DNA of 6,115 nt from Trueperaceae bacterium (GCA_024636105.1 JAGXHO010000151.1:1-6115), one strand, 5' to 3'; positions 1 through 5,629 are shown, counted from the first letter of the stretch. Notes: generated by a model from the sequence alone, not told the origin. Translations and numbers: made by a program.

Positions 1-19
1 AGATGTGTATAAGAGACAG
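1..19. other. Tn5/Nextera mosaic-end sequencing adapter
   Basis: The first 19 bases, AGATGTGTATAAGAGACAG, are identical to the transposase mosaic end used in Nextera-type library preparation. They sit exactly at the window edge. Reading accD on the minus strand, family-like sequence continues up to base 20/21 and is then interrupted by the adapter. This is a technical remnant and should be trimmed; genomic sequence begins at about base 20. Confidence 0.97.
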
Positions 20-548
20 GCATCAGGGACAGCGCCCCCTCCTGCATGCGGGCACCCCCCGACGCGGCGATGAGCACGAACGAGCGCTCCTCGACCGCAG
101 CGCGCTCGGCCGCGCGCGCGATCTCCTCGCCCACCACCGACCCCATCGAACCACCTAGGAAGCGGAAGTCCATCACCGCGAGCGCCACCGGTTCGCCCTC
201 GAGCGTCGCTGAGCCCGTGACGATGGCGTCGGGACGGCCCGCCTTCTTCTGCACGGCGGCGAGGCGCTCCGCGTACGACTCCACGTCGACGAACTCGAGC
301 GCATCGACCGGCGCGATCGCGCCCGACCACTCGACGAAGCTGCCCTCGTCGGCGAGCATCGCGACGCGTGCATCGATCGGCATGCGCTCGTGGTGGCCGC
401 ACTCCTTGCAGACGTAGAGGTGCGCGACGAGGTCCTTGCGGTACAGCTGGGCCTGGCACGACGGGCATTTGAGCCACAGGCCAGCCGGGCTCGGGTCGTC
501 TTCGCCGCGCGTCGGTCGTTGGCGTCGGAACCAGCGCTCCAGGGCCAT
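20..548 (-). CDS. accD: Acetyl-CoA carboxylase carboxyltransferase subunit beta, 5' part (3' end missing)
   Basis: AccD pairs with AccA to form the carboxyltransferase that moves the carboxyl group from carboxybiotin to acetyl-CoA, giving malonyl-CoA for fatty-acid synthesis in the cytoplasm. Read on the minus strand from the ATG at 548-546, 176 codons are present, starting MALERWFRRQ. A four-cysteine zinc ribbon typical of bacterial AccD is visible: C28-P-S-C31 and C47-K-E-C50. The crotonase-like carboxyltransferase domain follows, with the family motifs DFRFLGGSMGSVVGE (residues 127-141) and SGGARMQEGALSLM (163-176). A strong Shine-Dalgarno, GAGGAGGAG, at 559-551 fixes the start. Family members are about 280-300 residues, so roughly 110-120 residues are lost at the contig end, where the adapter replaces genomic sequence. 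It is transcribed divergently from the SDR-like gene. The identification is secure. Confidence 0.95.
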
Positions 549-626
549 CGCTCCTCCTCGTCGTGGGACGCTTGGGACGGTGGTCGCCGCGACGCTGCGG
601 CGGAACCCCACGGACCCGCGTCGGGC

Positions 627-632
627 ATGCTA
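627..632 (-). promoter_or_regulatory. Putative -10 element for accD (TAGCAT)
   Basis: On the minus strand the sequence reads GGGGTAGCATGCCC, about 78 bp upstream of the accD ATG. TAGCAT fits the TANNNT form of a sigma70 -10 hexamer and has a G-rich upstream flank. No convincing -35 hexamer lies 16-18 bp upstream. The same TANCAT core appears before the SDR-like gene and gltX, which raises its credibility. If used, the leader would be about 70 nt and would contain the strong accD Shine-Dalgarno. Confidence 0.4.
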
Positions 633-692
633 CCCCAGCACCCCGTGGCGCGGGGAGGCCCGGAACGCTCGCACCCTCCCGTACCGCCACCT

Positions 693-726
693 CCGCCGGC
701 GCCGTCCGGCCGCCTGGCGCCGGCGG
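693..726. repeat. Perfect 11-bp inverted repeat next to the SDR-like gene promoter
   Basis: CCGCCGGCGCC at 693-703 is the exact reverse complement of GGCGCCGGCGG at 716-726, with a 12-base spacer (704-715). The right arm ends 2 bp before the TATCAT -10 candidate, and the spacer covers where a -35 would sit. The repeat lies between divergent genes, where no terminator is expected, so an operator or DNA-structure role is possible. It is pure G+C in a very GC-rich region, so chance self-complementarity cannot be excluded. It does not resemble the AT-rich NrdR box. Confidence 0.55.
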
Positions 727-728
727 CG

Positions 729-734
729 TATCAT
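729..734 (+). promoter_or_regulatory. Putative -10 element (TATCAT) for the SDR-like gene and nrdR, possibly leaderless
   Basis: TATCAT ends 6 bp before the ATG at 741, so a transcript starting 7 bp downstream of the hexamer would begin at or next to the start codon. No purine-rich Shine-Dalgarno precedes that ATG (the bases are GGCGGC). A TANNNT box just upstream of the start codon is the known architecture of leaderless genes in Deinococcus. No -35 match is seen; the inverted repeat occupies that place. Confidence 0.5.
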
Positions 735-740
735 GGCGGC

Positions 741-1694
741 ATGGAGCGCGCGAAGGTGGTGCTGGTCACCCATGTCGGCCAGGGGTTCGGGCGCGCCGTG
801 GCCCTCGGATACGGGCAAGCCGGCTTCGACGTGGTGTGCGCCGACCGCGACGTCGACCTCGCTGCGCGCACGGCCGCCGAGGTCGAGGGCCTGGGCGGGC
901 AGGCGATCCCGTTGCAGGTCGATCCGACCTCGGCGTTGGACGTCGCCGCGGCGTTCCGCAAGGTCCAGGAGATCTTCGGAACGCTCGGTGGCGTCGTGCA
1001 CGTGGTCGCCAACGACAGCGTCACGCCGTTCGAGCGGCTGGCCGAAGCGGAGCTCGCCGAGCTCCTCGAGGAGGTCGTGAAGAGCAGCGTGTTGGTCCTC
1101 CACGCGACGCAGCGGGCGGCTCCGGATGGGTGGGTCGTGCTCGTCGCGCCGCCACCCCGGCCCGGACGGCCGCACCTCGCCGCGGTGGGCGGTGCGCTGG
1201 CGCGCCTCGCGGCCGCCTTCCCCGCCCCGACGCTCACCGATCCCGAAGCGGATGGCGCCGACGACGAACCGCCCACGACCGGCTTGCGGGTCAACGTGGT
1301 CGTGCCCTCGCGACCGGCGGCGGACCCGCGGCACGACCTGCCGCTGGTGCACGCCGTCCGGCTTCTCGGGGGCCACGCGGCCCAGGGCATCCACGGCAGC
1401 GAGGTGATGGTCCGGCTTCCGCCACCACCCACCGTAGTCGAGGCGCTGCTGCCGGAGGTCCGCGCGGCGCTCGACGACCGCGTCCGGCAGGAGGACGACG
1501 CCCTGGAGGGCGACGACGACGAAGACGACGATGGGCGCGCCGACGAACCCGACCCCATCGCCGACGAACTGCTCGACGACGAGGCGCTGAACGCGGCCCG
1601 CGCCGCGATGGGCCGCTGGGCGCGCGACGCCGGCGAGGAGGGCTTCGGCGACGACACCCGCGGCGTGGGCCCAGGCGGCCGAGGCCACGCGTGA
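741..1694 (+). CDS. SDR-like Rossmann-fold protein lacking catalytic residues, with acidic C-terminal tail
   Basis: The 317-residue product has the outline of a short-chain dehydrogenase/reductase (SDR). Residues 5-37 form a beta-alpha-beta with a cofactor-type glycine pattern, T10-H-V-G13-Q-G15-F-G17, close to TGxxxGxG. D61 sits where SDRs keep an acidic residue near the adenine. LRVNVVVP (182-189) and the GGHAAQGIHGSEVMV stretch (210-224) resemble the usual LRVNxVxPG and the C-terminal ITG region. The active site looks lost: NNAG is ANDS (90-93), the strand-5 serine lies in a VAPPP stretch (135-139), and the YxxxK site aligns with H145 and V149. After about residue 244 comes a strongly acidic, probably disordered tail (for example D258-D264) and a Gly-rich end. 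The ATG at 741 is chosen because the SDR fold begins there; upstream in-frame codons run into the intergenic region. Its stop overlaps the nrdR start by 4 bp. The substrate and function are unknown; a non-catalytic NAD(P)-sensing or binding protein is inference. Confidence 0.8.
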   Translation: MERAKVVLVTHVGQGFGRAVALGYGQAGFDVVCADRDVDLAARTAAEVEGLGGQAIPLQVDPTSALDVAAAFRKVQEIFGTLGGVVHVVANDSVTPFERLAEAELAELLEEVVKSSVLVLHATQRAAPDGWVVLVAPPPRPGRPHLAAVGGALARLAAAFPAPTLTDPEADGADDEPPTTGLRVNVVVPSRPAADPRHDLPLVHAVRLLGGHAAQGIHGSEVMVRLPPPPTVVEALLPEVRAALDDRVRQEDDALEGDDDEDDDGRADEPDPIADELLDDEALNAARAAMGRWARDAGEEGFGDDTRGVGPGGRGHA

Positions 1695-2146
1695 AGTGCC
1701 CGTACTGCTCCACGTCCGACACGCGGGTGGTGAACTCGCGACCATCGGACGAGGGGGCGTCGATCCGGCGTCGGCGCGAGTGCGCGTCGTGCCATCGCCG
1801 CTTCACCACGTACGAACGGGCGCAGTTCGAGGCGCTCATGGTGCGCAAGCGCTCGGGACGCACCGAGGCGTTCAACCCGGACAAGCTGCTCGACAAGCTG
1901 CGCATCGCTTGCAACAAGCGGCCCATCACCGAGAAGCAGCTCCGCGAGTTCGCGTACGGCTTCGAGGACGAGGTCCAGGTGCCCGAGGTCGCCAGCGAGG
2001 AGATCGGGCGCCGCACGCTCAAGTTCCTGCGGTCGCTCGACGACGTGGCGTACATCCGCTTCCTCTCCGTGTACCGCGACTTCGACTCGGTGGACCGCTT
2101 CGTGGAGGAGATCCGGCAGCTGGGCGACGACGAACGCTCGGCCTGA
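1691..2146 (+). CDS. nrdR: Transcriptional repressor NrdR
   Basis: NrdR is the zinc-ribbon/ATP-cone repressor of ribonucleotide reductase genes. It senses ATP and dATP and binds paired NrdR boxes upstream of nrd operons. The product is 151 residues, the normal family length. The N terminus VKCPYCSTSDTRVVNSR is canonical, with zinc ligands C3, C6, C31 and C34 and the conserved RRRRECASCHRRFTTYER stretch (26-43). The ATP-cone occupies about residues 48-138, beginning with ALMVRKRSGRTEAF. GTG at 1691 is chosen because the family starts M-K-C-P-Y-C. It lies inside the end of the SDR-like gene (GTGA, 4-bp overlap), which implies translational coupling and a shared transcript. No nrd gene and no NrdR-box-like sequence is visible in the window, so its targets lie elsewhere. 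The identification is secure. Confidence 0.97.
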   Translation: MKCPYCSTSDTRVVNSRPSDEGASIRRRRECASCHRRFTTYERAQFEALMVRKRSGRTEAFNPDKLLDKLRIACNKRPITEKQLREFAYGFEDEVQVPEVASEEIGRRTLKFLRSLDDVAYIRFLSVYRDFDSVDRFVEEIRQLGDDERSA

Positions 2147-2159
2147 CCTCGCCGCGCGC

Positions 2160-2188
2160 TTGTTCGACCAGCGTCCCCGTGCTATCCT
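2160..2188 (+). promoter_or_regulatory. Sigma70-type promoter for rplM-rpsI
   Basis: A -35 hexamer TTGTTC (2160-2165; 4 of 6 to TTGACA) and a -10 hexamer TATCCT (2183-2188) are separated by exactly 17 bp (2166-2182). It lies just after the nrdR stop and is the best two-part promoter in the window. Transcription would begin near 2195, leaving a leader of about 97 nt before rplM. The leader is C-rich and has no stable hairpin that I can call with confidence. Confidence 0.7.
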
Positions 2189-2291
2189 CGCGTTTGGTTT
2201 CGCGCGCGTCGGCCCTGGCGACTCTCCCCGCCACCCCCGATCACCCGGCCGCGCCCCGCACCCAACACGGAGCGGACCCGAGAGGTAACGC

Positions 2292-2717
2292 ATGAGCACG
2301 TACTTCCCCAAGGAGCCCACGCCCGGTTGGGTGATCGTCGACGCGTCCGGACAGACGGTCGGTCGGATCGCCACCCAGATCGCGAGCGTGCTCAAAGGCA
2401 AGCACAAGCCCGAGTACACGCCCAACCAGCCGATGGGCGACTTCGTCGTCGTCGTCAACGCGGAGAAGGTCGTCTTCACCGGTCGCAAGCTCGACCAGAA
2501 GGTCTACACCCGCTACACCGGCTACCAGGGCGGACTCAAGATGACCACGGCGCGCGAGATGCTCGAGAAGGCGCCCGAGCGCGTCCTCGAGAAGGCGGTC
2601 TGGGGCATGCTCCCCAAGAACCGCCTCGGCCGCAAGCTGATCCGCCGCCTCAAGGTCTACGCCGGCGAAGCGCACCCGCACGCCGCGCAGCAGCCCGCCC
2701 CCATGGAGATCCGTTGA
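2292..2717 (+). CDS. rplM: 50S ribosomal protein L13
   Basis: L13 is an early-assembling protein of the large ribosomal subunit that binds 23S rRNA. The 141-residue product is of normal length and aligns throughout. It has [16 protein letters not shown] (13-28), the [11 protein letters not shown] segment (34-44), [13 protein letters not shown] (54-66), the family signature [12 protein letters not shown] (103-114), then [16 protein letters not shown] near the C terminus. The start ATG is preceded by AGAGGT at 2281-2286 with 5-bp spacing. It is the first gene of the conserved bacterial rplM-rpsI pair; its stop codon TGA shares one base with the rpsI ATG (TGATG), so translation of the two is probably coupled. 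Expression is likely driven by the promoter at 2160-2188. Confidence 0.98.
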   Translation: MSTYFPKEPTPGWVIVDASGQTVGRIATQIASVLKGKHKPEYTPNQPMGDFVVVVNAEKVVFTGRKLDQKVYTRYTGYQGGLKMTTAREMLEKAPERVLEKAVWGMLPKNRLGRKLIRRLKVYAGEAHPHAAQQPAPMEIR

Positions 2718-3103
2718 TGGAACAGTTCTACGGTACCGGTCGCCGCAAGGCCGCCGTCGCGCGCGTCTTCCTCCGCCCCGGCCAGGGCCGCATCACGGTC
2801 AACGGCAAGGAGTTCCAGGAGTACTTCCGCGGGATCCTCGTCGGCGTCCAGGCGCTGGAGCCGCTCAAGGCCACCAACACGGCCGGTCGCTACGACTGCC
2901 TGATCACGGTCGCCGGCGGCGGCCCTAGCGGGCAGGCCGACGCGATCCGCCTCGGCGTCGCGCGCGCGCTGCTCAAGATCGATCCCGCCTTCCGCCCCGC
3001 GCTCAAGTCCGGCGGGTACCTCAGCCGCGACGCGCGCGTCGTGGAGCGCAAGAAGTACGGCCTTCGCAAGGCTCGCCGCGCGCCGCAGTTCAGCAAGCGC
3101 TGA
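2717..3103 (+). CDS. rpsI: 30S ribosomal protein S9
   Basis: S9 belongs to the head of the small ribosomal subunit; its C-terminal tail reaches the P-site tRNA. The 128-residue product shows the full family pattern: [19 protein letters not shown] (4-22), [12 protein letters not shown], the [19 protein letters not shown] region, and the basic tail ending [17 protein letters not shown]. The terminal S-K-R is the invariant S9 ending. ATG at 2717 overlaps the rplM stop by one base, and GGAGAT at 2705-2710, inside the end of rplM, serves as ribosome binding site. The length is normal and nothing is broken. The operon probably ends at the GC hairpin downstream. Confidence 0.98.
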   Translation: MEQFYGTGRRKAAVARVFLRPGQGRITVNGKEFQEYFRGILVGVQALEPLKATNTAGRYDCLITVAGGGPSGQADAIRLGVARALLKIDPAFRPALKSGGYLSRDARVVERKKYGLRKARRAPQFSKR

Positions 3104-3134
3104 CCGCAGCCTCGTAACGGTTCGACCGACCCCG

Positions 3135-3166
3135 CGCGGCCCGGCGACCTCTGGTCCCGGGCCGCG
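3135..3166 (+). terminator. GC-rich hairpin after rpsI, candidate terminator
   Basis: CGCGGCCCGG (3135-3144) pairs perfectly with CCGGGCCGCG (3157-3166), giving a 10-bp all-GC stem with a 12-base loop; one G-U pair (3134/3167) can extend it. It lies 31 bp after the rpsI stop and ends 23 bp before the uppP ATG. There is no T-tract after it (the sequence is TGCTCGTGC), so it is not a textbook intrinsic terminator. It could be an attenuator, a Rho-assisted or stem-only terminator, or an mRNA 3'-end stabiliser. Confidence 0.6.
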
Positions 3167-3189
3167 TGCTCGTGCTCCGGGAGCGAACG

Positions 3190-3990
3190 ATGGACCTCTT
3201 CCAAGCCGTCATCCTCGGCATCGTGCAGGGCCTCACCGAGTTCCTGCCGGTATCGAGCTCGGGCCACCTGGTCCTCGCCAACTACTGGCTCGGATGGGGC
3301 TCCGACCTGCCGCTCTACGTCGCGTTCGCGACGAACACCGGCACGCTGCTCGCCGTGCTCGTGTACCTGCGCCGCGACGTCGCGAGCGCGGTGGGCGGCT
3401 TCGCCCACGGCCTCGTCTCGGCCGAAGCGCGGCGCGGCGACGGGTGGCGCTTGGCGCTGCTGGTGCTCGCGGGTAGCGTGCCGACCGCGGCGATCGGCTT
3501 GGCGATCCGGCCGATCTTCGAGGACCTCAACTCGGTCGTCCCGGTGACCATCGCTCTGGCCGTCACCGGACTCGTGCTCTGGCTCGTACCGCGCAGCGGC
3601 CCCAAGGCGACGGTCCGCGACCTCACCTTCGCCGATGCGCTGATCGCCGGCGTCGCGCAAGGGCTCGCCGTCGTGCCCGGCATCTCGCGCTCGGGCGCGA
3701 CGATCGCCACCCTCCTCGCCCGCGGCGCGTCGTCCGACCTCGCACCCCGGCTCTCGTTCCTGCTCTACCTGGTCGTGTCGGCCGGCGTCGCGCTCCTGGG
3801 CATCGGCGAGGTCCTCGAGGCCGACCTCGCGTGGGGCGCGCTCGCCGGTATGACGTTGGCGTCGTTCGCGGTCGGGTACGCCTCGCTGGTGGTCTTGTTC
3901 GCCGTCCTCCGGCGCGGCCGCTTCCGCGTCTTCGCTCCGTACTTGTGGGCCGTCTCGGCCCTGACCCTCGGGCGGGTCCTGCTCGCCTGA
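3190..3990 (+). CDS. uppP: Undecaprenyl-diphosphate phosphatase (UppP/BacA family)
   Basis: This integral membrane enzyme removes a phosphate from undecaprenyl pyrophosphate, recycling the lipid carrier for peptidoglycan and other envelope polymers; extra copies can give bacitracin resistance. The 266-residue product is of family length. Both signature motifs are present: (E/Q)xxxE as Q13-G-L-T-E17, followed by FLPVSSSGHL with H26, and PGxSRSxxT as P163-G-I-S-R167-S-G-A-T171. Strongly hydrophobic membrane segments are evident around residues 42-60, 86-106, 115-133, 150-162, 188-205, 217-240 and 248-265. ATG at 3190 is preferred over the in-frame GTG at 3166 because MDLFQAVILGIVQGLTEFLP is the usual family N terminus. 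GGGAG at 3179-3183 is well placed for it, whereas GTG 3166 lies in the hairpin. No promoter is clear in the 86 bp before it, so it may depend partly on read-through from rpsI. Confidence 0.95.
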   Translation: MDLFQAVILGIVQGLTEFLPVSSSGHLVLANYWLGWGSDLPLYVAFATNTGTLLAVLVYLRRDVASAVGGFAHGLVSAEARRGDGWRLALLVLAGSVPTAAIGLAIRPIFEDLNSVVPVTIALAVTGLVLWLVPRSGPKATVRDLTFADALIAGVAQGLAVVPGISRSGATIATLLARGASSDLAPRLSFLLYLVVSAGVALLGIGEVLEADLAWGALAGMTLASFAVGYASLVVLFAVLRRGRFRVFAPYLWAVSALTLGRVLLA

Positions 3991-4044
3991 CCGGCGCCCG
4001 ATCCCGTTCGCTCGCCGGCGTCCTCGCCCCATCGGACGCCGCGG

Positions 4045-4050
4045 TACCAT
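4045..4050 (+). promoter_or_regulatory. Putative -10 element for gltX (TACCAT)
   Basis: The sequence GCGGTACCATGCCC carries a TANNNT hexamer ending 21 bp before the gltX ATG. A start about 7 bp downstream (near 4057) would leave a leader of about 15 nt that still contains the AAGGAGG ribosome binding site (4058-4064). No -35 match is seen at 16-18 bp. The flanks resemble those of the accD element (GGTANCATGCCC). Confidence 0.45.
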
Positions 4051-4071
4051 GCCCATCAAGGAGGCGCCTGC

Positions 4072-5628
4072 ATGGCTGTCGTCACCCGCATCGCTCCGTC
4101 GCCGACCGGCGACCCGCACGTCGGCACGGCCTACGTCGGCCTCTTCAACTACGCCTTCGCGCGCCGGCACGGGGGTCGCTTCGTGCTGCGCCTCGACGAC
4201 ACCGACCGTGCGCGCTACGTGCCGGAAGCCGAACAGCGCATTCTGGCCATGTTTCGTTGGCTGGGGATCATGCCGGACGAGGGCCCCGAGGTCGGCGGAC
4301 CGCACGGTCCGTACCGGCAGAGCGAGCGCTTGGACCTCTACCGGACCCACGCCGACCGCCTCGTGGCCGAGGGCAAGGCGTACCGCGCCTTCGAGACCGC
4401 CGAGGAACTCGACGCCCTGCGCGCGCAGCAGAAGCGCCGCGGGATCGACCCCGGCTACGACGGGCGCGGTCGGACCCTGCCCGCCGAGGAGCAGGCGCGG
4501 CGCGCCGCGGCCGGCGAGCCGCACGTCGTCCGCTTGGTGACGCCCGACGAGGGGGCCACGACGTTCGCCGACCTGTTGCGCGGCGAGGTGGCGGTGCCCA
4601 ACGCCGAGATCCGAGACGCGGTGATCCTCAAGAGCGACGGGTACCCGACGTACCACCTCGCCAACGTGATCGACGACCACCTGATGGGCGTCAGCCACGT
4701 GATCCGTGCCGAGGAGTGGGTCGTCTCGACGCCGCTGCACCTGCTCCTCTACCGCGCGTTCGGCTGGGAAGCTCCGGTGTTCGCGCACTTGCCGCTGCTG
4801 CGCAACCCCGACGCCAACAAGACCAAGATCAGCAAGCGGAAGATGGACACCTCGGTCGACTCGTACCGCGAGCAGGGGATCCTCCCCGAAGCGCTGCTCA
4901 ACTTCCTCGGCACCATGGGGTGGAGCATGCCCGACGGACGCGAGGTGTTCGCGCTCGACGCGATGATCGACGCGTTCGACTTGGAGCGCGTCTCGCTCGG
5001 CGGTCCGGTCTTCGACGTCAAGCGGCTCCGCAACCTCAACGCCCGCTACCTGCGCGACGTGTTACCGCTCGAGGACGTCGCCGAACGCGTCGCCCCCTGG
5101 CTCCGCGAGCGCGGTTTCGAGTGGACGGACGAGGAGTACCTGCTCGACGTCGTCGACGTCCTGCGGCCGCGCGCCGAGACGCTCCGCGAGCTGGCCGACC
5201 AAGCCGAGCCGTTCTTGGCGGCGCGCGTCGCGTACGACGTCGACGCCCGGCGCCGGTTGGCGGCCGGCCAGGCCCATCTCGAGCATCTCGAAGGGGCGTT
5301 CTCACGCCTCGAGTTCTTCGACGACGACGCGATCGACGACCTGCTCCACGACTACGTGCAAGGGCAGTCCGTGCGCATGGGCGAGGTGATGATGCCGCTG
5401 CGGGTGGCCCTGGTGGGCACCACGAACGCGCCGGGCGTCGTCGACCTGGTCGCGATCATGGGCCGCCACCGCACCCTCGAGCGTCTCGGCCACGCGCTGC
5501 AGGCCATCCAAGAGGGGCTCCCCGACGACGATCCGGAGCGGGTGAAGGCCGAGGCCGAGGCGGCGGCCAAGGCCGCCGAGGCCGCGAAGGGCAAGCGCCG
5601 ACCGCACCTCGGCGCCGAGCGGGGCTGA
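4072..5628 (+). CDS. gltX: Glutamyl-tRNA synthetase (glutamate-tRNA ligase)
   Basis: This class I synthetase charges tRNA-Glu with glutamate using ATP. The 518-residue product has the catalytic Rossmann domain with the HIGH-type motif as H16-V-G-T19 within PSPTGDPHVGTAY, RLDDTDRARYVPEAE shortly after, LKSDGYPTYHLANVIDDHLMG in the middle, and the KMSKS-type loop as K252-I-S-K-R256. The helical anticodon-binding region covers about residues 325-480. Similarity to the Thermus enzyme as I recall it runs the full length. By that alignment R367 in the RPR stretch (365-367) matches Thermus Arg358, which reads the third anticodon base, so the enzyme is probably specific for tRNA-Glu. Oddities are two extra residues (A248, N249) just before the KISKR loop, about six extra residues around 130, and an Ala/Glu/Lys-rich tail after about 485. 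The start is fixed by AAGGAGG at 4058-4064, 7 bp before the ATG. ftsY follows after 1 bp. Confidence 0.97.
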   Translation: MAVVTRIAPSPTGDPHVGTAYVGLFNYAFARRHGGRFVLRLDDTDRARYVPEAEQRILAMFRWLGIMPDEGPEVGGPHGPYRQSERLDLYRTHADRLVAEGKAYRAFETAEELDALRAQQKRRGIDPGYDGRGRTLPAEEQARRAAAGEPHVVRLVTPDEGATTFADLLRGEVAVPNAEIRDAVILKSDGYPTYHLANVIDDHLMGVSHVIRAEEWVVSTPLHLLLYRAFGWEAPVFAHLPLLRNPDANKTKISKRKMDTSVDSYREQGILPEALLNFLGTMGWSMPDGREVFALDAMIDAFDLERVSLGGPVFDVKRLRNLNARYLRDVLPLEDVAERVAPWLRERGFEWTDEEYLLDVVDVLRPRAETLRELADQAEPFLAARVAYDVDARRRLAAGQAHLEHLEGAFSRLEFFDDDAIDDLLHDYVQGQSVRMGEVMMPLRVALVGTTNAPGVVDLVAIMGRHRTLERLGHALQAIQEGLPDDDPERVKAEAEAAAKAAEAAKGKRRPHLGAERG

Positions 5629-5629
5629 C

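Noticed and set aside
46..417. 123-codon open frame on the plus strand at the left end
   Set aside because: It is antisense to accD, whose zinc ribbon and carboxyltransferase motifs are clear; the plus-strand product is Ser/Ala-rich with no recognisable feature.
390..740. In-frame upstream extension of the SDR-like gene (117 extra codons)
   Set aside because: The extension overlaps accD antisense and the divergent intergenic region and encodes proline-rich sequence with no SDR counterpart. The Rossmann strand begins right after the ATG at 741.
1512..1532. GAC/GAA triplet run as a microsatellite or repeat element
   Set aside because: It is the coding sequence of the acidic run in the SDR-like protein, short and imperfect, and in frame.
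731..2488. 585-codon open frame on the minus strand across the SDR-like gene, nrdR and rplM
   Set aside because: It is low-complexity Ser/Arg/Ala-rich and lies antisense to three genes with clear family matches. Long antisense open frames are expected at this GC content because stop codons are rare.
3166..3189. Upstream GTG start for uppP (8 extra residues)
   Set aside because: It lies within the hairpin, lacks a ribosome binding site, and adds residues absent from the family. ATG at 3190 has GGGAG 6 bp upstream.
3991..4018. CCGGCG...CGCCGG inverted repeat after uppP as a terminator
   Set aside because: The stem has only 6 bp with a 16-base loop and no T-tract, which is not distinguishable from chance in GC-rich sequence.
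2890..4788. 632-codon open frame on the minus strand across rpsI, uppP and gltX
   Set aside because: Its composition (Arg, Glu, His, Gln-rich) resembles no known fold, and it is a mirror of well-supported genes. It has no promoter or ribosome binding site logic.
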